Positions 57,095 to 64,000 of a DNA stretch of 64,000 nucleotides are shown here, piece by piece; within the stretch, counting starts at the first letter, position 1; each line of letters opens with the position of its first letter. The position numbers and the translations under genes are program-made. The notes under the pieces were generated by a model. It did no database searches and had not been told where the DNA came from. It saw only the letters and a list, made by a program, of their open reading frames with translations. The stretch spans positions 1-64,000 of the forward strand of contig JAMDCQ010000003.1 of NCBI GenBank assembly GCA_023488905.1, given 5' to 3'. The DNA comes from Candidatus Bathyarchaeota archaeon. GTDB lineage: Archaea; Thermoproteota; Bathyarchaeia; Bathyarchaeales; Bathycorpusculaceae.

Positions 57095-57340
57095 CCCCTT
57101 ATTTAAAGGCGCATACGAAACCGTATGCGGACAAGCAGAAACCACGCGACCTCTCAGCCGCTACCTCCCCTCCCTTATCAGTAGATCAAAAATTAATCTT
57201 GGAAGTTGCAGGGGACCCCTCTTGTTTCAACAACAACCAACGCATTATGCAGAATGTTGTGTTTTGGCTGCCGCTTTTGTGCATAGTTGCAGCTGGTTGA
57301 GGGTCGATTTCGCAAGCAGTTCGAATCCCAAAGAGTCCAC
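57095..57340. repeat. Composite dispersed repeat copy
   Basis: ctagacccccttatttaaaggcgcatacgaaaccgtatgcgg...agccgctacctcccctcccttatcagtagatcaaaaatt...cttgtttcaacaacaacc...cgcaagcagttcg. Confidence 0.75.
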
Positions 57341-57642
57341 TGTTTTGAATTTTTAAACTGTTAGATAATGGCAGATCCTATATTCATAATCTACCTTGTG
57401 GGCATGGTGGGCGGCTGCTTTTGGGTTCTGCGTCTGTGATGCGTTGCTGACGGGTCGTAACTAGTTTTTTAAACGCTGCCTTCTTAACGCATGACGTTGT
57501 TTTTTCTACAGTTGCTGTTTGGTTGTGGCGGTTTGTGCAAGCAGCTGGTTAGGTTGGCGGTCTCAGCGGCCCAATAATTATATAAGTTTGTATAACTATT
57601 ATGTGGGTTAGCCAAGGAATCCGCATAGGGAGAAGAAATGAA

Positions 57643-57900
57643 ATGACAAAAGTTATACACGAACCCAACCTCCAAACCATACTAATGATAGAAAACGCAC
57701 TCAAAACAAGCGGCACTTACCCAACAAAAAAGCAACTATGGAAATCCCTGCCAAAAAAGATACAATACCAAACATTCAACAGAGTACTAGAATACCTAGA
57801 AAGCTCCAACAAAATAACATTCAACACAAGAAAAATAATCTGGATATTCCCAGACAACCCAAAACTAAAACAACTACTCGACTCAAGCACTAAACTTTAG
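57643..57900 (+). CDS. Small winged-helix protein
   Basis: MTKVIHEPNLQTILMIENALKTSGTYPTKKQLWKSLPKKIQYQTFNRVLEYLESSNKITF. Confidence 0.65.
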   Translation: MTKVIHEPNLQTILMIENALKTSGTYPTKKQLWKSLPKKIQYQTFNRVLEYLESSNKITFNTRKIIWIFPDNPKLKQLLDSSTKL

Positions 57901-58232
57901 TCATCGTACCCAAACCTTTCACTATACTCTTTATGTGACTCAAAATACTCCAGTACAACCGCCACCAACCTACAACCATCAGCGATTATTGTATAAGCAA
58001 GCCTACAATCGCCCACCTCTAAACGGTACAAGTTATTGATTCCATACTTCACCACGTAATAATCAGGGAATTTCTCCCTTCCAACCTTATCGCCCACTTG
58101 CCAGTTCTCCTTAATAGAATCGATACAAGCATTAATCCTCTTGAACACCTCGCCAGCTCTGTTTAACCCTGCATAATAAGCATTGAACTCTTTTGAAGCC
58201 CTGACTTCATCAGGCGCTTTTTTCTTAGCCAA
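57897..58232 (-). CDS. RelE/ParE-like toxin superfamily protein
   Basis: EVFKRINACIDSIKENWQVGDKVGREKFPDYYVVKYGINNLYRLEVGDCRLAYTIIADGCRLVAVVLEYFESHKEYSERFGY. Confidence 0.7.
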   Translation of the reverse strand: MAKKKAPDEVRASKEFNAYYAGLNRAGEVFKRINACIDSIKENWQVGDKVGREKFPDYYVVKYGINNLYRLEVGDCRLAYTIIADGCRLVAVVLEYFESHKEYSERFGYDD

Positions 58233-58707
58233 CTAGGTAAATACACTCCCTGATACGAAGCATCTATTTTTGCTTTTAATATATAAGAAAATTGTAAATT
58301 ACGTCAGCGGTTATACAGGAAAGCTAACTTTAATTTAACCTCGGAATTTCGAATTTATCAACCACTTGTTTCTATGGCTTCACAGCCTTCATAAAAAACC
58401 AAAACAACCAACAAACCCGGCATGGAAGCATTTAGGTTACGCCAGATAATTAAAGATGATAAACCTATCGATTACTTGTCAAGTAAAGCACATGTTAGAA
58501 AGGAAGACATTAAAAACTATAAGAAATTTTAAAGATAAAGTGTCTTCTGGACTTGACAGTTCTGAATCCTGATTCGGAATCTAAATTTAGTTATAAAATA
58601 ACTGCTTTATACAAGCGCCCTGTACATTGAGATGTTCAAAGAGTGCGATTGTGTTACAGTTGGAAGAGATGAAGAGGGAAATCGAAGCCCTCGTCATAGC
58701 TAAAGGG

Positions 58708-59070
58708 TTAATGTTCCAGTAGTTTTTGGATTTCCTCTATATACGATGCCACTTTTTTTCCCTTATCACTGAGCGAATATTGCGGTCCATAGGGGCTTGT
58801 TGTTTTCATGGTTATGTCTATGAGTTTGTTTTTTTCTGCGTAGTCTTTGGCTGAGTATATTGCGCGTTGGCCTGCGGGGGTGCCTTTTATGATTTCGGTT
58901 ATGCCTGCTTTTGGGTGTTTTTTAAGGTATAATATGAACCGAACGATTGCTGTTAATTCGTCGAAGCAATCTGTTGGGGTGAGTGTGGACATTTTTGGTC
59001 TGCTTGGTACTTGGGGCTTGTTGTTTAAGTGATTTATTACGCACAGAGAACATAAAAATGCATAAAGCAT
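58708..59070 (-). CDS. Winged-helix regulator (start probably at internal MSTLTP)
   Basis: DELTAIVRFILYLKKHPKAGITEIIKGTPAGQRAIYSAKDYAEKNKLIDI. Confidence 0.65.
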   Translation of the reverse strand: MLYAFLCSLCVINHLNNKPQVPSRPKMSTLTPTDCFDELTAIVRFILYLKKHPKAGITEIIKGTPAGQRAIYSAKDYAEKNKLIDITMKTTSPYGPQYSLSDKGKKVASYIEEIQKLLEH

Positions 59071-59107
59071 ATAAGCACTGAATAAGCATACGACAAACTA
59101 AGGAGAA

Positions 59108-59560
59108 ATGTGTCGTATGGATGACCCAATCAATAAGTTACCTGAAGAGCTTAGGGCGAAATACAGGATACAGGCTTGTGTGTGTTGTGATGTTGTTGAG
59201 TGTTTGAAGGTTGCGGCGGCGTTGAAGTTGTGGCGGGATCGTGGTTATCGGGATATAGAGTTTGCGTCGCCGTTGACTTTTGGCAGAAAAAAGTTCTTCG
59301 TTGATGTTTTAGCCAAAAAAGAGGACCATGTGGTGGGGGTTGTGTGCATGCTGAGTCTTCATTTGGGGTGGCTGCGCTGGCAGGTGAAGCGGTTACGTCA
59401 TTGTTTGCCGCCAAGCACTTACTTTGTTATTGTTTTTCCCTCAACGGTGGGTGAGCGGGTGGATAGGGCGGCTTTTTTGGCTGACGAGGTATGGGTCACC
59501 AGCGAGGACAACAGCAAAGTGGTGAGCATGAGGTTTATCTCGGTCTGGCATAAAGGATGA
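59108..59560 (+). CDS. Hypothetical protein
   Basis: 150-aa ORF with TATA-like sequence upstream. Confidence 0.5.
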   Translation: MCRMDDPINKLPEELRAKYRIQACVCCDVVECLKVAAALKLWRDRGYRDIEFASPLTFGRKKFFVDVLAKKEDHVVGVVCMLSLHLGWLRWQVKRLRHCLPPSTYFVIVFPSTVGERVDRAAFLADEVWVTSEDNSKVVSMRFISVWHKG

Positions 59561-59634
59561 AAAACTGCCTCTGCGTATTCATAACGCTTATCTTTATGGC
59601 GCTCTTCAACAATGCGGATAAAGGGTAGATTTAC

Positions 59635-60594
59635 ATGGGAAACATTACAGTCGCCGTTTTGGGCGCACAGGATTACAGCAGTGGAATCGGCAAAAAAGGC
59701 ACCTCCACAGACATTACACTCTACGACATCAAAAAAGGCGAAGCCACCGTCACCTTAATTGAACCCACCCGTTACCCCGAACGCCTAGCACCCCTATTCT
59801 ATGCATGCGCCCTAGCAACAAAAGCCATAGTAGTCGTTGATGCACTTAACGCTGAGTTTGGCGAGCAACTGGTCATGCTTCAGTGTAGCGGCATTAAAAG
59901 CGGCTACTTCGTGCTACGCAATTATATTCCTAAAGAAAAAATCGAGCCCCTCATAAAGGGCACCAGCATTGAAGGCTTCGAATTCCTAAATGATGATACT
60001 AACGTTTTACGAGAGAAACTTCTCGCCGAAGCCGCTCAAGTAAAACCCGACGAAGGACAAGCGGTTGGAACAGTACCAATTGACCACGCCTTCAACGTAA
60101 AAGGTGTCGGCGTAGTCATTCTGGGCATAGTTGTATACGGGGCAGTGGCGAAGCATGCAAAACTCAAGGCTCTGCCCAGCTCCAAAGTAGCTGAAGTGCG
60201 CTCCATCCAGAAGCATGACGACGAATTCGAAACTGCAACCTTAGGCGACCGCGTCGGCTTCGCACTCAAAAACGTTGAAGTGGAAGATGTAGATCGAGGA
60301 GTCGTCTTAACCAATGACCCCACGATCAAAACATCAAATAAACTCGAGACCTCCGCCTCGCTTGTCAAGTACTGGCAAACACCAATCAAGACAGGCATGG
60401 TTATGCATGTTGGTCACTGGGCACAATTTGTAACCGCCAAAGTAGAATCCGCCTCAGAGGGCGGCGACTTCCGCAAACCATCCTTGACATTGGCGCTGGA
60501 TAAGCCTCTGGTTTATCGTCCCGGCGATAAGGCAGTTTTGATGTATTTGGAGGGCGCGAAGTTGCGGGTTGCTGGAACACTCGGCTTAACATAG
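59635..60594 (+). CDS. EF-Tu/SelB-like protein with degenerate GTPase domain
   Basis: VAVLGAQDYSSGIGKKGTSTDITLYD in place of a canonical P-loop; domain-2/3-like beta region C-terminal. Confidence 0.65.
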   Translation: MGNITVAVLGAQDYSSGIGKKGTSTDITLYDIKKGEATVTLIEPTRYPERLAPLFYACALATKAIVVVDALNAEFGEQLVMLQCSGIKSGYFVLRNYIPKEKIEPLIKGTSIEGFEFLNDDTNVLREKLLAEAAQVKPDEGQAVGTVPIDHAFNVKGVGVVILGIVVYGAVAKHAKLKALPSSKVAEVRSIQKHDDEFETATLGDRVGFALKNVEVEDVDRGVVLTNDPTIKTSNKLETSASLVKYWQTPIKTGMVMHVGHWAQFVTAKVESASEGGDFRKPSLTLALDKPLVYRPGDKAVLMYLEGAKLRVAGTLGLT

Positions 60595-60844
60595 CCCGCA
60601 TAGCCGTAACTTGCATGTTCCCATCCAAGCACACTTTCCTTCCAATTATATATGGTAATCCATATTTACGATACTGCCCCGAATTTCTGAGCCAGCGTAA
60701 ACAACGTTTATTACCGATCAGACTTCAAGCGGCTTTCGGGAAACACCTCTGAAGGCTAAAAACAGCTCTCGCTTACAAGCCCCAGACACCTCCATACGCG
60801 TTAAGTTAGGTGTTAGGCTGGGCGTTGAGGGCAAACTCTTCTGC

Positions 60845-61303
60845 TTGGTTGCCTTTGCCGCAGTATACGGTTTAGTCTTCATTAACTACATTGATGTGGT
60901 GTCGTCGGGTTTCACGTATGGCTACCATGTTTGGCTGGTTGTGATGTATTTCTTGCCCTTCGTCGGGTTCTCCATGTTTAACCTAAAAAACTGGGGCCTA
61001 ACCTTTGGGCTGGGTTTACTTGCCTCGCTTATGAACGACGTCTTCTACGGGTTAACCAAATACATATTCGGAGTTTCCTATGATCTAAATAGGTACTACA
61101 GTCTATGGCTTATTCCACAGGGCGAAAAACTGTTCACCCTAAACCTGGGCTTCACCGAGGTCGCAGTTTATTCTTGGATGATGGCACTTTCAATTTACCT
61201 TCGAATCGTCGCAGTAGTGGCGCTGTTATGGTACTGGAAACGCACCCAAACCAAACAACCCCCCTACAACAGAGCACGTCAGGCGCTCTTTAGCTCAAAA
61301 TAA
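60845..61303 (+). CDS. Membrane protein of unknown function
   Basis: 152 aa, four hydrophobic segments. Confidence 0.6.
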   Translation: MVAFAAVYGLVFINYIDVVSSGFTYGYHVWLVVMYFLPFVGFSMFNLKNWGLTFGLGLLASLMNDVFYGLTKYIFGVSYDLNRYYSLWLIPQGEKLFTLNLGFTEVAVYSWMMALSIYLRIVAVVALLWYWKRTQTKQPPYNRARQALFSSK

Positions 61304-61474
61304 CGCGTACTATTGATAGCCACCTGATGTTGAGCTTAAGCAGTCACCTAAATTCACGAACACATGGGTAGGGAATTCAAAGAGCCCAAGCGTAGCCATA
61401 TTGTGGCTTTGTTGGTCTCTAATAAGAAATGCTTATTAAACGAGGTGGATTAGAGATTAGAAGCCGCATTGTTT

Positions 61475-61552
61475 GGGCGAGTAGATCAGCCTGGTACGAT
61501 CGCCACGTTGGCATCGTGGAGGTCGCGGGTTCAAATCCCGCCTCGTCCACCA
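61475..61552 (+). tRNA. tRNA-Ala(GGC), 3' CCA encoded
   Basis: GGGCGAGTAGATCAGC...CCACGTTGGCATCGTGG...GGTTCAAATCC...CTCGTCCA-CCA; G3:U70 pair consistent with Ala identity. Confidence 0.93.
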
Positions 61553-61614
61553 ACAACCTAAACTCAAAAATCATTATGTGAGGGCAACAATTTTTTTCCC
61601 GTTAAATTAATCAA

Positions 61615-62124
61615 TTGCAGTTACATAATTATTGGATCGGGCAGTATTTGGGCATGACTTCGATTGACTTAGGTTGTGGAAACAACAAGATTTCCAAATT
61701 TTTTGTAGGCGTGGATAATTATTCTGCTACTCAAGCAGATGTAACCTGTGACATGACAAACTTGAGTATGTACAAAGATTCGTCTGTTACAATAGTGACC
61801 TCGAGACGGGCAATACAGCATGTTGAAGATGACGTACAAGTATTTAGAGAAATAAACAGAATACTAACCCCCGATGGAGTGGCGATAATTGAAGTGGCAA
61901 GCACACTAAACTCGGTTGTTAGTCAAATGCTAAATCGCTTGAAAATCAAGAAATACCGCTATAAATTATTCCATATCTACACAGCTTCAGGCATTAAAAA
62001 AAGGGTCCGCGAGAGTGGATTAAGAATAGTTACTTACGCGAAATCTCCGACGAAGCTACCGTTTTATAATCATGTAATTGTAGCAATGAAAGGCGAATTG
62101 GACGTTAACAAAAACACGGCATGA
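61615..62124 (+). CDS. Class I SAM-dependent methyltransferase
   Basis: MTSIDLGCGNNKISKFFVGVDNY, INRILTPDGVAIIEV. Confidence 0.75.
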   Translation: MQLHNYWIGQYLGMTSIDLGCGNNKISKFFVGVDNYSATQADVTCDMTNLSMYKDSSVTIVTSRRAIQHVEDDVQVFREINRILTPDGVAIIEVASTLNSVVSQMLNRLKIKKYRYKLFHIYTASGIKKRVRESGLRIVTYAKSPTKLPFYNHVIVAMKGELDVNKNTA

Positions 62125-62181
62125 GACCCGAACTACTTCGCACTTCAAGCCAGTATACCTCAGAACATAAACCTTGACAGC

Positions 62182-63426
62182 TTAATCATTGAGTTTAATA
62201 GACGATGAGTCGCTTTTCTCCAGCCAATTACGTGACTTGGCCAAAGTTTTCCCTGCAAAGGTAATTTTGAGTGCGTCGCCGTAGGGGCAGATTTCTACGC
62301 ATCGCGCGCATAGTATGCATCGGGATTCGGTGACGTCGCCGCCTTTCTTTTCGTACATGTCGGTGGCTTGGGTTGGGCAGACGCGTTTGCAGACGCCGCA
62401 TTTGGTGCATTTCGCCTCGTTCTTCTCTAACTTTGTTAAAGCAATGTGCCTAAATGGTCGGTACGCGCTGAACAACGCACCTAAGCCGCCCATCGGGCAG
62501 ATACGGCACCATGCACGTCGGTAAGTCAGGGCCAAAATCGTCACGATGATGAGTACAGCTACGTTTATCGAGGTTAGGTAGAAGCCGCTTATCCACAGTG
62601 GCCCATACACTATCTGTGAGACATAGGACCAATCCATCGCTCCGATGGCGCATTCCACAGCAATACAGAGCGGTCTAGCGGGGCAAACTAGGCAGAAGGG
62701 CTCGTTGATGTTGCTTACGATGCCTGCTTCGGTTCCTTCAGGTCCACCAGGTATCGTTCCGGGGACAATTTCAGTGCCGAAAATAGCGTAGGAACCAAAG
62801 ATTACGCTAAGAAGCATAAACACTGCGATAATCACGAAGCTTGACTGTATCAGCTTCTTATTGGTCTTGTCCGAAACGTTAAGGTGTCTGAGCCGCGTTG
62901 CCTTGCGCACCCGTGTTAGGAGGTCTTGGTAGAGGCCAAACGGGCAGAGCCAGCCACAGAAGGAACGCCCCAAGACCACGCATGCAACGATGAGGGAACC
63001 CAAAACGATAGCTAACTTTTCAAGTCCAGACGTGGAATAGTTGACTTGATATCCACGGGGGTAATCCCAGAAGGGGAAAATGTAGGCTTGAAGTTGCCAG
63101 ATGGCACAGGTTACGGTGCGCCCGTTGGGGTAGTAGCATGCCAAGAAGGGCACAGAGATGCCGTCGGGAAACTGGTTGCCCAAGATATTAGCGCCCAGCA
63201 AGTTGTCGCGGGGGGAAGGACCCAGCGGCGCAAATATTTCCACATTGAAAGGTCCGATGAGCAAACCCATGAATACAGCGAAGACCGCGGCGATCTGGAT
63301 GAAGAGCCTCAAGGTGCTGATTTTTCGGGTTTTGTCTTTGGATAGTTTTAGGATTAAAATTATGCTTACTGCAACGATTAAGGCAAATAAGGGTACTACG
63401 ATGTAGGGAGAGTTTTCAGTTACCAT
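62182..63426 (-). CDS. NapH/RdxA-like polytopic 4Fe-4S ferredoxin membrane protein
   Basis: SFCGWLCPFGLYQDLL, RAWCRICPMGGLGALF, CTKCGVCKRVCPTQA, CILCARCVEICPYGD. Confidence 0.85.
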   Translation of the reverse strand: MVTENSPYIVVPLFALIVAVSIILILKLSKDKTRKISTLRLFIQIAAVFAVFMGLLIGPFNVEIFAPLGPSPRDNLLGANILGNQFPDGISVPFLACYYPNGRTVTCAIWQLQAYIFPFWDYPRGYQVNYSTSGLEKLAIVLGSLIVACVVLGRSFCGWLCPFGLYQDLLTRVRKATRLRHLNVSDKTNKKLIQSSFVIIAVFMLLSVIFGSYAIFGTEIVPGTIPGGPEGTEAGIVSNINEPFCLVCPARPLCIAVECAIGAMDWSYVSQIVYGPLWISGFYLTSINVAVLIIVTILALTYRRAWCRICPMGGLGALFSAYRPFRHIALTKLEKNEAKCTKCGVCKRVCPTQATDMYEKKGGDVTESRCILCARCVEICPYGDALKITFAGKTLAKSRNWLEKSDSSSIKLND

Positions 63427-64000
63427 GCAGAGGGTTTCTCCTTATGTTGAAGCGGATTATGGTTGCAGCCGCCACCGTCACCGCCAAAACCGCAAGCAAG
63501 CCCAAGGCAACGGAGTGCTGCATATAAAACGGCAATGTGCTGCCTGAATCGACGCCGAAGCCGTAATGGGATACGGTTACGTTGCCTGTTCTGCCATAGA
63601 CGATAACTGTGTTGTCAGGCAGGAGCTGCCAGTCTTTGCCTTCAGCTAAGAATACGCCGGCAGGGTTGATTACGCCCCATTCACTGGAATGCGTCTGGTC
63701 AGTTGTGTTGATGTTTAGGTTAATCGTTTGCGTCCCCGCACCCTCAGCGAAGTACCTAATTGATCCGAAACGGTTGAATTGCGCGGACAGCCTGTCGGAG
63801 TAGAATGTGAAAATGGTTATGTTTGAGTCTTTGACAGATATGTCGAGGTTTCCCAACCTTAGGGAACTGTTGTTCCTGTTGAGGGTCAAATCGGTGAAAA
63901 ACCATGTGTCATTTTGCAGTGCCGCTGAGGTGTAGGTGCCGTTGAAGGCGAAGTTTAGGGAGCCGTTTAGTTGGGGTATTATGAATTTGTCATTGGGGGT
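63416..64000 (-). CDS. Partial secreted/membrane-anchored protein (runs off right edge)
   Basis: Open frame from TPNDKFIIPQLNGSLNFAFNGTYTSAALQNDTWFF at the edge into MTLNRNNSSLRLGN...; C-terminal TM. Confidence 0.65.
   Translation of the reverse strand, partial: TPNDKFIIPQLNGSLNFAFNGTYTSAALQNDTWFFTDLTLNRNNSSLRLGNLDISVKDSNITIFTFYSDRLSAQFNRFGSIRYFAEGAGTQTINLNINTTDQTHSSEWGVINPAGVFLAEGKDWQLLPDNTVIVYGRTGNVTVSHYGFGVDSGSTLPFYMQHSVALGLLAVLAVTVAAATIIRFNIRRNPLHGN

Noticed and set aside
57318-57345. cgcaagcagttcgaatcccaaagagtcc as a tRNA T-arm fragment
   Set aside because: Only the T-loop-like string matches; no acceptor, D or anticodon arms nearby and it is part of the dispersed repeat.
58422-58532. 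36-aa ORF MEAFRLRQIIKDDKPIDYLSSKAHVRKEDIKNYKKF as an antitoxin for the RelE-like protein
   Set aside because: Too short, opposite strand and separated from the toxin; no independent support.
1-64000. CRISPR array or Cas genes
   Set aside because: No regularly spaced direct repeats and no Cas-like proteins found by eye in either strand.
1-64000. Transposase or integrase genes
   Set aside because: None of the ORFs show recognisable transposase or recombinase motifs, so the MITE-like repeats have no autonomous partner in this window.

Overview
The 64 kb window is archaeal chromosome. Informational genes (archaeosine TGT, GatD/GatE, Elp3, Rio2, Sm-like proteins, S30e, P1/L12) and a CdvA/CdvB/CdvC cell-division cluster point to the TACK/Thermoproteota side; a Bathyarchaeia-like source is my inference and was not tested. 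Most of the window is ordinary housekeeping: PorGDAB, GlmM/GlmU-like, PyrI, Dcd, Ino1, PGI/PMI, APC permease, MscL, several radical SAM enzymes, and three tRNA genes (Ile-GAT, Asn-GTT, Ala-GGC). Observations most worth follow-up: (1) an ESCRT-type division locus with an extra ESCRT-III gene upstream of cdvA and a shared LP-x-PP motif in three of its proteins; (2) a perfect 127-bp inverted repeat at the left edge that is the 5' end of an unlisted, divergently transcribed ATP-grasp paralogue; (3) a modular MITE-like repeat family, including an apparently perfect 278-bp inverted pair flanking a ~3.2 kb segment; (4) a pilin-like/PKD secreted-protein gene broken by an in-frame TAG and two apparent frameshifts; (5) a ~47-bp hairpin-forming repeat found between convergent genes at two loci; (6) small genes absent from the ORF track (S30e, a 50-aa membrane microprotein, a 55-aa Cys-rich microprotein). 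Family assignments are from recognition of translated motifs only; no database search was run.
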